Shown here piece by piece: positions 46,207 to 57,031 of a stretch of DNA of 64,000 nt (positions are counted from its first letter, which is position 1; every line of letters starts with the position of its first letter). Below the pieces are notes generated by a model. That model worked only from the letters and a program-made list of their open reading frames with translations. It was not told the DNA's origin and did not search any database. The translations under genes were made by a program, and so were the position numbers. Source of the DNA: Melastoma dodecandrum (Eukaryota; Streptophyta; Magnoliopsida; Myrtales; Melastomataceae); assembly GCA_029817715.1 (NCBI GenBank), contig JARUPY010000539.1, positions 5,245,501 to 5,309,500 on the forward strand, read 5' to 3'.

Positions 46207-46654
46207 GCTGTTGGAATGGAAATGGAATTGGGTGTTGATTTCAGATTGTGGGTGCCTGTAATCTTGCAGTAATTCTGCTAGCCTTTGTGATGCTGGGTGC
46301 TGTTGGAATGGAAATGGAATTGGGTGTTGATTTCAGATTGTGGGTGCCTGGAACCTTGCAGTAATTCTGCTAGCCTTTGTGTTGCTGGGTGCTGTTGGAA
46401 TGGAAATGGAATTGGGTGTTGATTTCAGATTGTGGGTGCCTGGAACCTTGCAGTAATTCTGCTAGCCTTTGTGTTGCTGGGTGCTGTTGGAATGGAAATG
46501 GAGTTGGGTGTTGATTTCAGATTGTGGGTGCCTGGAATCTTGCAGTAATTCTGCTAGCCTTTGTGTTGCTGGATGCTGTTGGAATGGAAATGGAATTGGG
46601 TGTTGATTTCAGATTGTGGGTGCCTGGAATCTTGCAGTAATTCTGCTAGCCTTT
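46207..46654 (+). repeat. 92-bp minisatellite, 4.9 copies, 3' of CKS1
   Basis: Copies start at 46207, 46299, 46391, 46483 and 46575 with GCTGTTGGAATGGAAATGGA. They differ by only a few substitutions (for example AACCTTGCAG or AATCTTGCAG). The array begins 222 bp after the CKS1 stop, so it may fall in its 3' UTR or just beyond. Confidence 0.92.
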
Positions 46655-46923
46655 TGAGTCCTGTTTGCATGATTTTCAAGGGAGATCTCAGTTTCTGGGA
46701 ATCATAGATTCCTAGGATAAATATCTGATTTCAAAGCCTAGTGATTCAATAACATCTTGGGGCTACAAAACCAGAAATGCCATACCAGAACAACAATTAA
46801 TAAGTCCACAATTTGATGCCCTTTATCCTGCTAATCCGACCTACATCAGAACCGCTAATAGCAAGTCTAAATCATTAGCCAATATCTACACCCTACCAAA
46901 TTCCGCTCCTTAATTCCCCAAAA

Positions 46924-47883
46924 TTAGACATTGTTCTGGGACTGAGAAGCGGAGGCCATGCCCAGTAAGATCATGCCAGTGAGCTCGCGGACGAGCTCGG
47001 CCTTCTTTGCCAGGAATGCAGCCTCCTCACACCTAAGCAGCACCAGCTTCTCATTCATCACCCTCAATTGTTCCTCATCTACACCCTTTAGCGCTTCCCT
47101 CCACACTCCATCATCAATTCCGAGGCTCCGGTCGCACTCGTCCACCAGTACTGGGAACCTTCCCAGATCATTCACCCGCCCCGTCGCTGCTGCCACCTCT
47201 TCCACCATGTCTCCTCCATTCGCCTCGGGGGTGGCGAAACCCTCCTCTGCTGGCTGCTGCTGCTGCTCCTCCTCCTCCTCCTCCTTCTTCTTACCCCAGA
47301 TCCTCCGCGAGATCTGGAAGACCTCAGAGTCGTGAGGGGTCTTGATGGCGGACTTGGACCTGGCCATCTTGCGGTACTTAAGCCGGAGACGACGAATCTT
47401 GTGGGAGAGCTGGGAAGGGGTGAACTTATCCCCCATTGACCCCTCGAGAACCGTTGCATGGGACGACGATGAGGGGGGACTGTCGGCAAGGGTTTTGAGC
47501 AGTCTAATCTCGTCCTCCTGGTCGAAAAGCTTCTCGGGACGGGGCTTGGTGCCGTTGACGGTGGGGGAATGGAGGGAGGCCGCACGCCTGGCGGGCCTGC
47601 TGGCGGCGGGGGAGGAGGTGGTCGACATCGTGCCGGAGGAGAGGGGAGGGAGAGCCTTGAGAAGGGACCGCCTGATCTTTGGAGGATGAAAATGAAGTTG
47701 GGCTTGGTCCTCCACATCGTCACCTGCATTAAAGAAGAAGACAGGCCCATTTGTAAGGCCCGTGTAAATAATCTGGGAGAGGTTGGGACTGGGCCCGATA
47801 AAAACAAGCAATAGGCAGAGCAAACTACCGTCGTCGGTAACGGTATGGTGTCGTCTAATTTGATCAACTAACTGCCCTGCCAT
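46924..47883 (-). CDS. GeBP/STKL-like transcription regulator (DUF573)
   Basis: An open frame of 319 codons. After a variable N-terminus it has the DUF573 DNA-binding region: EKLFDQEDEIRLLKTLADSP, FTPSQLSHKIRRLRLKYRKM and EVFQISRRIWGKK. An acidic Glu/Gln run and a C-terminal Leu-rich coiled-coil-like end follow. GLABROUS1-enhancer-binding-like proteins are plant-specific transcription regulators in the nucleus. A GT-AG intron of 105 bp (47828-47724) can be drawn between TGACG and GTGACGATG. It is a multiple of three and stop-free, so removing it gives a 284-residue protein in the same frame. The hydrophobic intron-coded segment (LLCLLLVFIG) is unlike the family, so the spliced form is more likely. 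Confidence 0.82.
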   Translation of the reverse strand: MAGQLVDQIRRHHTVTDDGSLLCLLLVFIGPSPNLSQIIYTGLTNGPVFFFNAGDDVEDQAQLHFHPPKIRRSLLKALPPLSSGTMSTTSSPAASRPARRAASLHSPTVNGTKPRPEKLFDQEDEIRLLKTLADSPPSSSSHATVLEGSMGDKFTPSQLSHKIRRLRLKYRKMARSKSAIKTPHDSEVFQISRRIWGKKKEEEEEEQQQQPAEEGFATPEANGGDMVEEVAAATGRVNDLGRFPVLVDECDRSLGIDDGVWREALKGVDEEQLRVMNEKLVLLRCEEAAFLAKKAELVRELTGMILLGMASASQSQNNV

Positions 47884-49030
47884 GGCCTCCTCGCCATCAA
47901 ATCTTTAACCTCACAACAACTTTCCCTTTTGAGTTTTAATGAAACAATCTCGAGACGTTGTTAGTCAGTAGTTAGGGCGGCGGCCCTGAAAACCTTAATC
48001 TGCTGCGGCATGGGATGATGATATCACCCTCCATGATGTGGCTGCGGCTGCGTGTGTAGTTATTTTACAAAGGGACCACAAGTGCCTTCCACATGCGACC
48101 TGAGAACAGTAAAACATCTCCACGATGACAATCGCCCTTAATTAATAAATACGCTGTATACGTCCGTTCTAGTAAAAAATAATAAATAATACATATGTGA
48201 GTGTCTAGTTCTCAATTGAACGACCAATGAACCATCATCAAGTGCAACGTGACAACACCCACGTCTCTCCTAAATTGCCTACGCGATTACCTCGGTGATA
48301 TCACTCACATCTTATGACGGGTGAGCATGCGTGCTCTACGCCCACTACAACTATTATTATCCACACCACTACCACTACCACTACTGCTGTTGTTGCTGCT
48401 ACTTACTAGTAGTTGCAAGAACTTGCTGATCCAAGTTTTTCGGATGGTTCGTGGGCAATTGCCCATTTTGTGTGGCCACTTGCTCGCTCCCCCTCCCTCT
48501 CGCTTCAAAGTGGAGCAAAAACTATTAGTTGGATGGGAGTTGGGAAATTGGGAGATCACTACTGGGGTTTTTGAGACCTTGCAAATAAATACAAATTAGG
48601 TTTAACTAACCATCTAATTGCTTTTTAGTTGGGAGGGGAGGGTCATCCGCCGCCCTTCCACCTCGTTGGCGTCAGAATATGCAAAAGGCAGTTCAGAAAC
48701 CTTTTGCCAAATCTGTAAGCAAATCCATTGATATTCAACTCTAAACAAATAACATCACACTTACGCGGGTATATGGCCTGAGTCTTTATCCGGGCACATC
48801 GGAATCAGTTTCGTCCCCCCTACTTGAGTTTTCGTGTAATAAAAAGAGCAAAACCTCTCCCGGCACAAAACACCGCCCCCGGTATTTAATTTCATTGTTT
48901 AGTGAGATAAGAATTGGGATGCATGGCGAAACAATAATATATGAAGGTGAGTATAATTGAACAATTGAGATGGTGGTGGTGGTGGTGTTGTTGGGCAGTG
49001 TTATGTGAAGTACTACTAACTTTTCTATGT
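47884..49030. other. Intergenic region
   Basis: Upstream region of the GeBP-like gene and 3' flank of the zinc-finger gene. It holds a CTACCACTACCACTACTGCTG-type trinucleotide repeat at about 48363-48405 and a GGT repeat at about 48970-48988. No gene was recognised. Confidence 0.4.
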
Positions 49031-49909
49031 TCAGTAGTGACAGTCCACCAATGTGGGGCTGGATAAGAGGATCCGTTGCTGCTGGGTCTGTCCGAACCCG
49101 AATTTCGAGTCGATGGCACAGTCGTCCACCGGCGCCGGGTGGTTTAGATCTAGCTGGAGGAAGCCCCCGGACAGGCGGCCATCCCTCATCGCGTTGGAAT
49201 CGGCAGGCACAGGCAGGTTTGATACTGTTGGGGTAGCACGATGCCTCCTCATGTGGCCCCCCAGGGCCTGTCCTGAACCAAACTCCAGCCCGCATATGCT
49301 GCACTCGTGGACCTTCTGCTTGTTACTGCCGACGACGTTGGCGGATATACCATGCATCGCCGGCGCCTTCCCGGGGAGATGGACTGTGGCTGGGGAGGGG
49401 AGGGCAGTTATTTTGTGCGACCGCACATCCTCCTTATGGATATCCTGGTCAAGGAGTGCAGGCATGGCCGGCTCCGCCATCAACGGCTGCGGCAGAAATT
49501 TCGGCTTCTTGTGGCTGGCGCGGTGTCCGCCCAACGCCTGGAACGACGGAAAGACGCGGTTGCAGGTCTTGCACTCAAAGAGATAGACCCCCGACTTCAT
49601 CGACGTGTCCGGTACCTTACCCGTGCCGCCGCTGCCACCCCGTGCCAGGAGGATAAGGCAGTTCGCCATGTCCTCTTCCTCCTCGGTGCTGCTAACCGCC
49701 ATGGACTCAACCGAGGTAGTGGGAGCCAGGGTGGCATCGTCCCCATCCCGATCCCCTGCGACCCCAGAAGAGGAGGAGCAAGTAGATGCCGGCACCACAC
49801 CCAGGGAAGGGGATGGCAGGCGGCGACGCTTGGTGCGCTTGCCTTTCGCTATGACGCCGGAGATAACATGACTGCAGTCGTCGCGAATCTCCACCGGGTG
49901 GACCTCCAT
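49031..49909 (-). CDS. ZAT-type C2H2 zinc finger repressor
   Basis: Single exon, 292 residues from the first ATG ([11 protein letters not shown]); the frame is open further upstream but without an ATG. A basic KGKRTKRRR cluster is a likely nuclear signal. There are two zinc fingers, [20 protein letters not shown] and [20 protein letters not shown], each completed by a second His and both with the plant QALGGH core. Near the C-terminus [10 protein letters not shown] is an EAR repression motif. Proteins of this C1-2i type are stress-related transcriptional repressors. A TATA box lies about 100 bp upstream of the ATG. Confidence 0.92.
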   Translation of the reverse strand: MEVHPVEIRDDCSHVISGVIAKGKRTKRRRLPSPSLGVVPASTCSSSSGVAGDRDGDDATLAPTTSVESMAVSSTEEEEDMANCLILLARGGSGGTGKVPDTSMKSGVYLFECKTCNRVFPSFQALGGHRASHKKPKFLPQPLMAEPAMPALLDQDIHKEDVRSHKITALPSPATVHLPGKAPAMHGISANVVGSNKQKVHECSICGLEFGSGQALGGHMRRHRATPTVSNLPVPADSNAMRDGRLSGGFLQLDLNHPAPVDDCAIDSKFGFGQTQQQRILLSSPTLVDCHY

Positions 49910-50006
49910 CCTCCGATAGGGAACGAATGAAAAAGAAAATAAGTGAGAAGAAGAGTGGTGGTGGCGAGGTGTGTCCTTATTTTTACACACTCTGTTGAGT
50001 TGTATA

Positions 50007-50016
50007 TATTTATATT
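50007..50016 (-). promoter_or_regulatory. TATA box of the ZAT-like gene
   Basis: The minus strand reads TAATATAAATATATACA here, with TATAAA at 50014-50009. A start of transcription about 30 bp further on (about 49,980) fits the ATG at 49909. Confidence 0.55.
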
Positions 50017-51565
50017 AGAGATTGTGTTGGGTCGGCTTTTCTGTGTCGTAGTTGTGGGAAAAGCAAAAGTAAGGAAGAAAAAAAAGAAAAGGAAAGATAA
50101 TTAAAATAAGAACCAAGCGGTGAAGTCAAGTCAAAAGGCAGCCCCGGATGATGAGTAGTTGTTAGTTTTGAAGGTAATTTGGTGCCATAAGGTAATATTT
50201 CGTTGCACATGACGATACAAAATAGTAAGGGGCACGTAAAATGCGACAAGAGGAATCAACCCCCCTCCCAACTTCACTTTTACTCGGCTCCACTCAAACT
50301 CACCCCCCACTCACGTCACAGAGAGAGGGAGAGACAGAGCAGAAGATCAGCAGCACCAAATCCTCCTCAATCTCAGCCACTCAACTTGAAAAAGCCAAGT
50401 GGGATGGGTTAGAGGGAGAGGGAGATGAGAATAGATGTCAGTGAACTAACTACTGTCATCAGCTCATCTTCTTTCTTACACACAACCACACCCTCACCCA
50501 CTCATTATATTATGTTTCCTCCCCCACCCCACCCCACCCCCATCACTGTCTTCTCAAGCTCCCCACTTCATTGCTGCTGCAGATACTACTACCAACTAGA
50601 CAAACAATGGGAGTTAAGTTTTTCTTTTTTACTATAGGGGTTGCTTTTCCTAGTCAGGATCTACCCATCTTTTTAACTACCTGGAATAGGTTTATGTTCC
50701 TTGTTTTTGGTAAGGAGAAGGTTGAGGGAGCAAGAGAGGGGTCCTTTGTTTGCACTCTTCCCTAGCAGGGAAGCTATTTCCTTACCTTACTCCTCCTGGT
50801 CTTTGTTTAAACTTTACTCAAAAACCCTTTTGCTTAAACCTTCAACTAGTTATTAAGACTCACCCACTCAATTGCTTGGTTAACTTTGGTGTGTGAAAAG
50901 GGCAGAGGGTTTGTGCGTGCATGACATCATGGACCATTGACTCAAACCCACTCAATCTCTTTTGGTTTGACAGGGAGAGCAAAGAAAAGGGCTTAGTCAT
51001 GTTATTACCGGAACCATTCTCTAACCAATGCCTAAATTGAGTACTAGCTTGTGTTCTTTCTCAAAAGCCCCTCTGGCTGCATACCACCACTCAGCGATTA
51101 CCTCCACCTTTTTCTTCTACGACAACATGATCCACTCCTCAATATTCTGCAAGACCATTGATGAGGATTTGGTGATGGATTAGTTCCCGACCGGTCAGCA
51201 AACCACTCCCAACTCGCGAACCCCATCGCTAATCTGACTGTTTGATTTCGACACCAGGCCTTAATTTCTAAAAGTAATGACAATATTACCAGGTGTTTAA
51301 GTTTCATCAGCTCAAGCCTTGTGAGATTAGTCCTTGTAAATAACAAGCCTTGATGAAAGGAATGGTCTTACCTGCCAGAACCCTGCTTATCGAGCCCTCT
51401 AAGATACAAGATTGTGTTATTCAGAAATTGCGGTCTGCCAGCCGCGAACATGGAACCTTATTTACCCAAATCACCAAGATGATACCACAGAAACCAGTAT
51501 TAACACTCACTTGGACATTAAGATCCGGAGGAAGGGGTGTTTGGAAGGAGAGACACTGCTGAGGC
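50017..51565. other. Intergenic region between ZAT-like and Cu/Zn SOD genes
   Basis: Upstream region of the ZAT-like gene (pyrimidine-rich at 50,460-50,590) and 3' flank of the SOD gene. Short ORFs in it have no family. No known microRNA sequence or transposon was recognised. Confidence 0.35.
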
Positions 51566-53623
51566 TCACAGAGGAGTCAGGCCAACCACACCTGCATAGA
51601 TGAAATCCCAATAAAGAAAAGGGACGTAAGCTCGTCAACATAAACAAGGAGATGTTTGCAGCTGTTGTAACAGAAAGTGGAGGGAAGCTTCCTAGAATTT
51701 ACTATGGTTAATGTTTTTCTTTTGGTGTTTCGATCCCAAGCAATAGGACAGCGCCAATAATTCACCCACAAAGAAATATCCATGAGTTGAAATAATAAGA
51801 CAACAACAATTCATGCTAGCAAGAGATTTGATATATAAACCAAAGATGAGCTTAGCATGGTATAATTAGCTGGATGAAAAAGGCGATCCACATAAAGATC
51901 CATACCACAGGCCAGTCTTCCGCCAGCATTCCCAGTGGTCAGACTCAATTCATGCCCACCTGGAAGTCCAATAGAAGAAGAAGAAGAAAAAGATCAGAAA
52001 TTATCTGGGTCATTACATTGAAAACCACAAATAATGACAAAGGGTTCTTCACATTAGATTGATTTTCCTCTTAAATTTTGACGAAACTATTGGCATTGTC
52101 AGTTTTGGTATGCAAAGCTAATAAAGTAATTAACTCAGGTAACGTTAGCATGAGAACAAAAGATAGAATATCTACCCTTTCCAAGATCATCCTCAAGTTC
52201 GTGAACCACAAAAGCTCTTCCAATGACAGAATTTGTACCACTCAGTGGTATCTACGAATTACAATGCAAGAAATTTATCTCAAAATATAGAGAATTAATC
52301 TAGACATTGTAAATGAAATGAAACAAGTGGAATTAAACATCTACCTGACTGTCTACAATTGTTGCTTCAGCCACACCTGTAGGATCATAGAAACAGCCTT
52401 CATAAGAGGCTACATTTGAGAGGTTTCTGAGATCTCAAGCAACACAAGAAGGGCGATCATCATTACCGTCGACATTAGCAATTATGTTTCCCAGGTCACC
52501 CGCATGGCGGACTTCATCTTCTGGAGCTCCATGAGTCAGGCCATTAGGATTGAAATGCGCCCCTGAAGTTCAACAGTAGCCCAGGTTATAAGGACTGGAG
52601 ACATTGTGCACTATTTGCACATTATATAAAACAAGCGAAATTAGGAAAGAAACTCTGACCGGTTGAAATACATCCATTGGTTGTGTCGCCATACTCATGC
52701 TACAATGAAGCAATATAAATGTAAATGATATGAACAACTTGTGAACTAAAGGTACAATATCAACGAGATGAAATTGCTCACGAGATGGAAACCGTGAAGT
52801 CCAGGAGTCAGCCCAGTGACTCGAACATTGACTGTTGTAGGACCTGAATGTCACAAAAAGAAAATTTATCGATTAAAAAGTATCCAATCCATCTAAAAAC
52901 ACAAACAACTTTATGCCGATAACCCTTTTAATGCTCCTGACAAGTGTTTCACATAAAATTTTCCTATGAAAACAATCTGCTCTTCCATTGCATTCCCTCC
53001 AAGGGACAGATCGCCAATATATTATCTCTAAACAGCATCGATTCCTTTCATTATAAAACAAACATCATCTGCACCTGGAAAATCCCCCAGTCACAGCATT
53101 CCCTTGCAACTTTTCCAAACCAAATAATCACCAAAACCCTTGGAAGATTCCTGAAATATATTCTCTACGAAGACCATGTAACACGACGAATAACAGAACC
53201 CCCCATTTCCCCCACATAGGCAAATCATCAAACATCACACCTCCATTACCCAACACGGAAATCCCCTGCTACACCCTCAGATTTCCCAGAAACCCACAAC
53301 CCCGAGTTGAAGAAAGTCTTCTTCTTTGAAGCAAATAGGCAAGAAACCCCCCGCCTTTGAAGCACAGGGGAAGGCATGAAAAATCAGTTAGGCAACGGAC
53401 CGTCGTCGTCCTGGATGAGAGTGACGACGCCCTCGACGGAGGAGTTTCCCTTTAGGACAGCGACGGCCTTCTTGGTGGCGGCGAACACGGCGAGTGGCCT
53501 GGAAGGGAGGGAAGCAAAGAGGACGGTGCTCGGGGTCATGGACAGGGGCTTGTAGGGCTTGAGGGAAACTCCATTGAAGGAGGAGCGGAGGGGGGCGGCG
53601 ACGGGGGAAGCGACGCCTGCCAT
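51566..53623 (-). CDS. CSD2: Chloroplast Cu/Zn superoxide dismutase
   Basis: Eight exons in transcript order: 53623-53401, 52843-52782, 52699-52660, 52562-52467, 52376-52345, 52251-52176, 51959-51906 and 51591-51566; 202 residues with all phases consistent. The first about 48 residues are Ser/Ala/Pro-rich, ending [15 protein letters not shown], a plastid transit peptide. Copper and zinc ligands are seen in [31 protein letters not shown] and GGHELSL. The disulfide cysteines are in NGCIS and RLACGVVG. The enzyme converts superoxide to oxygen and hydrogen peroxide in the stroma. The end, GVVGLTPL, is typical of the plastid isoform. A miR398-type site in exon 4 suggests copper-dependent control. 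Confidence 0.95.
52484..52504 (-). promoter_or_regulatory. Probable miR398 target site in CSD2 exon 4
   Basis: The coding strand reads TGCGGGTGACCTGGGAAACA here. This has near-complete pairing with the known plant miR398 family, with the GGTGACCTG core intact. CSD2 is an established miR398 target in other plants. The site overlaps codons for HAGDLGN, so it is constrained by protein sequence too. Confidence 0.7.
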
Positions 53624-53945
53624 TTCTCGCAGGTTCTCGCAAGCTCGTCACTTGGTTGGTCGCGGTCGGAAGATTAGGATATGGCGAAAAGACAACCAAC
53701 ACAAAGACGGTCAAAAGACAAGGTTGCCCTCCATTTTCTTTTATGTTTTTTAAGCGATTTATTTTTAAGTTGTGTTTAATAACATTAATAATTATATTTT
53801 GATTCTAAAATAACAAAACCTTTTTTAAAATTACATAGGTCGATTAATATAATTCGAGAGAAATTTATTACAACGGTAATTTACAAACTCCTTAATAACA
53901 AGTTCAAAGTCAACTGGCTCTTTCCCGAAATGACGGCACTACTGC

Positions 53946-55126
53946 TTACGACGCCGGTGGCAACTGGAGCTCGAATCCTTGGCTGAGAAGTGCCCCGCAG
54001 ACCCGAGACCTCAAGCTCGGCACGTCCGAGTCCGGTTCACCTTCGTTGACCTGAACAGTAGTTAGTCATTCCAGGCGACACCAGGCTTACTTACATCAGA
54101 TGTTGAGGATGGGGTGGGATGCTTGGGAATTGGGAGGAGTTGCTAGGGGGGGATGGGTTTACCTTGAGGTTGAAGGTGAATAATATATATCGATCCGAAA
54201 CCAACGCCAAGTTAGAGGTGTGCATTTCGAAACCCTTTACGGACTCGAGCGCACGATAGAGGGAAGCGGTGACCCTGTCTCCCGTCTCACACACGACCCT
54301 CACGTTGTATGTCCTTTTACAAACTTCGAGAACATCGATCTGTTGCCCGTGCGACAGGTTAGCACTTAAAAGGATAAAGTCCAGAGCGCAGCAGGGAGAT
54401 AAGATGGGAATAGAACCTGCGAAAGCTTGCTTGAAAGAGTTCGGTCGACATCGGGGACTCGAACTCTCTTTGGCTTTCCCTGGATCACACTGCTGGAAGA
54501 GCGTTTCGCTCCCCTGAAGGTAGATTCCAGACGCTCAATGTCATCCTTCAGCCTCCTCACTTGGAATTGAAGCTCTTCCACGTAGAAAACCGCGTCTCCG
54601 ACGATCGATGCCTTGTCCATCTGGCACCAAATCACTCTCAATCACATCAATAAGGCCATGCTAAAGCAAACCAGCCTTCAAAAGCATGCTGCGGATGAGT
54701 TCCTACCTTCGTTATGTTCGGGACCAGTGACCGCAACGCGTATAGCTTCTCCTTCATCCTACACCTCCGGCGACGCTCGGAGACCAACGTCCTCGACCTG
54801 TCCCTCTTCATCTTCTTACTCGGTGTAGGGGTAGTCGCAGATGAAATCTCCCCATCATTGTCATCATCCCCGTTCACCTTTACATCTTCGCCAAAGCCGA
54901 TGAAGGGATCGAACACGGAGTCCTGATCACACCCCAGCACGTCTCCGAACACCGGGTCAAGTAAATCCCCGCCGAACGGACTGTCGCCAAGACCATAGTC
55001 CAAGAACACATCTGGACGAGTGCATTCCTCCTGAATCAGATCAATGATCTCGTCCAACCGCGATTCATTGATAAACTCTGGGAATCCCAGGATCTCGGAT
55101 AAGGGGTCCGTCCCAGTCCTATCCAT
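53946..55126 (-). CDS. FIT: FIT-like bHLH transcription factor (iron-deficiency type)
   Basis: Four exons in transcript order: 55126-54707, 54620-54417, 54339-54163 and 54050-53946; 301 residues, all phase 0. An acidic N-terminal half (DLIQEECTRPDVFLDYGLGD) is followed by the bHLH: DRSRTLVSERRRRCRMKEKL, YALRSLVPNITK, MDKASIVGDAVFYVEELQ. The basic region has the Glu-Arg pair for E-box binding. The C-terminal ACT-like part has YNVRVVCETGD and ends LLSQGFELQLPPAS. The layout and bHLH match FIT (bHLH29), the root iron-uptake regulator, better than other subgroups known to me, but a FIT paralogue is possible. It lies 322 bp downstream of the CSD2 start codon on the same strand, so that gap holds the CSD2 promoter. 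Confidence 0.83.
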
Positions 55127-56189
55127 TCCCTCCCACACGATGACCCCCGAGAGATCACTGTCTCGCCGTCGGAGAAGACCAAACCCAGATGCTATATATA
55201 TAATTCCACCCCAGTGTGAAAGGAATAACAATGGGTTAGTGAATACCAGAGGATGTAACCGTGAACAATAATTTAATCATGTTTTGATGGCGCAATGCAG
55301 TGGATCTGTCCTCCTCCTCCGTCATAATCTTCAATAATTAATAAAATTGCTGGTCTGCGTTAGATTCTCTCCCACACAGAAAGTCAACCGAACATTGTTT
55401 TAATCAAATAGTTGTCTGAATGTGTAGTCGAAACTGGTCCGAACACCATCGCGGCCCGAATTTTTAAAGGGGGAGGTTTTAAATACAAAGCGGTGACTGA
55501 GAGCAATGGAGATGATGTTATTGCTTCACCAGGAACGTTTGAAGATGAAGGCATGACGGCAGGGGGGATTAACTCCAGTAAAGAAAGCATAGTCAACAGA
55601 GGAGGATGTAGCGTAGCCATCCACGAGAGGCCACATTCCGCGCTCGTGCCCTGGATCGGCGGAACACTGTCACTCGTGGTAATTTCATATGCTAACTCAG
55701 CTGGTGGGGAGTCAACTGAACTCAAAACCATTTGGGAGGGATGGATGGAAGGCCAGTAGAACAACATTACATCACCTGATCCAAATCATCAGACATCGAC
55801 AGTAGAAAAAGGCAAGCAGAGGAGAAGATCATGGATCTGATTTGAGGGAGCCCATTCTAGTGATTGGCCCCATATTACCCACTAAAATGCCTAACAACTC
55901 CACAACTCAAGACACCTCCAATGATCCAAGAATTTTGAAGGGGCTGCCATTGGGAAACATTCATGCGTCATCCAAACCATTCCTCGAATTGATCCAACTC
56001 TAATCCTAATTTCAAGCTAAAACCCTGTACATCTGTTACTAGTATGAAAAACTTAACTCCTATACTAATTCGATGTCCTCTCCGAAGTTCGAGGAATGCG
56101 ACTGAGGTCTTCGGCTTGTTACCCATCGAAGAATTCATGATGGAAAATCTTACTTGGGGCTCAGCTTTCGATGTCGGCACATGACACCT
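55127..56189. other. FIT-like upstream region and DUF1635 3' flank
   Basis: Contains a TATATATATAA stretch just upstream of the bHLH start (about 55,193-55,203). Overlapping ORFs on both strands at 55384-55767 (127 and 115 codons) have no recognisable family, and neither is clearly the real one. They are not called as genes. Confidence 0.35.
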
Positions 56190-57031
56190 CTAGCTGGGAA
56201 CTAATCTCTGGTACTTGGTCACCGAGCGGGAGTTGTCTCGCCTGTCTGGGGACCCCCTTTTCCGGCAAAGGGGGCCTGATAGAGCCTCATTGGAGATGAA
56301 TGGTAGCTGTGGAGGCTTGGGGATGCTTAAGGGCGAGATGTTGAAGGGCTCGAGCGGCGGCGGCGGGTTTCTCCACTGAGGCAGAGGGCCGGCAAGCAAC
56401 AGGGTCCGAAGCAGGGGACCTGCATTCACAACCGCCTGCAGGAGCTTCCCCTTTTCTGGCAATGGCTTCTCTGGGACCAACTCGAGGAAGGCCGACCCCG
56501 TGGAGGAGACGATGCTCCCATTGCTCTCGGAGGAGGAGCGCGACGGAAACCCGTGGTTGTTGTCGTCGTCAGAAGGCAAGGGCGGCTCGTTCTCCACTTC
56601 GGAGGCTTGCACAAACTGTTTTGTTCCGTGTCCTTGTCCTTGTCCCTGCCGCTGCTGATGCTGGTGAGTGAGGAGGAGGTTCTCGAGGAGGAGCTTGTGG
56701 GATTTCTCGAGGGCTTCCTCCTTCTCCTTGACAGCCTTCTCATGGAGAAGCCTAAGGCGAAGGATCTCCTTGTCCCTCCTCAGGATGTCCTCACGAGCGG
56801 CGGCACGCATCGTCTCGAGCTCGAGGGTCAGGCGCAGTAAGGAATGCCTCAGCTCCTCATTGTCGTCCTAAATTCGTAGACGCCCCCAACCAGCCAAAGG
56901 CGGTGGGTGGGTCAGCTTATAGGACAAAGGGCAAAACCACGAAAACAGCGGACGGGTCGAATGTTTGTTACCTTGGAGTTGAAGAAGTAAGCCCCGGAAC
57001 CACCGAGAACAGGGTTGCCATGGACGTCCAT
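56190..57031 (-). CDS. DUF1635 family protein
   Basis: Two exons in transcript order: 57031-56972 (20 codons, MDVHGNPVLGGSGAYFFNSK) and 56867-56190; 245 residues. The N-terminal region LRHSLLRLTLELETMR to EILRLRLLHEKAVKEKEEAL is a heptad-like coiled coil. The middle is Ser/Asp-rich. The conserved LPEKGKLLQAVVNAGPLLRT and LLAGPLPQWRNPPPPL blocks define DUF1635. The function is unknown; it is a plant-specific family without assigned activity. The intron, 56971-56868, was placed by the GTAACA donor and TTTAG acceptor that restore the EELRHSLL start of the family domain. Confidence 0.85.

Noticed and set aside
47172..47867. 231-codon second minus-strand frame over the GeBP-like gene
   Set aside because: Ser/Arg/Pro-rich alternative frame; the 319-codon frame carries the DUF573 domain.
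49053..49930. Plus-strand ORFs of 177 and 207 codons opposite the C2H2 gene
   Set aside because: Shadows of a GC-rich exon; the minus-strand frame has both zinc fingers and the EAR motif.
49910..49990. Upstream extension of the C2H2 protein by 27 codons
   Set aside because: The extension has no ATG (it begins at GTG) and would start at or before the predicted transcription start.
50420..51060. Possible microRNA or long noncoding RNA gene upstream of the ZAT-like gene
   Set aside because: No known mature microRNA sequence and no convincing hairpin was seen by eye.
55384..55767. 127-codon minus and 115-codon plus ORFs downstream of the DUF1635 gene
   Set aside because: No recognisable motif on either strand and neither strand can be preferred; kept only as a note in the intergenic entry.
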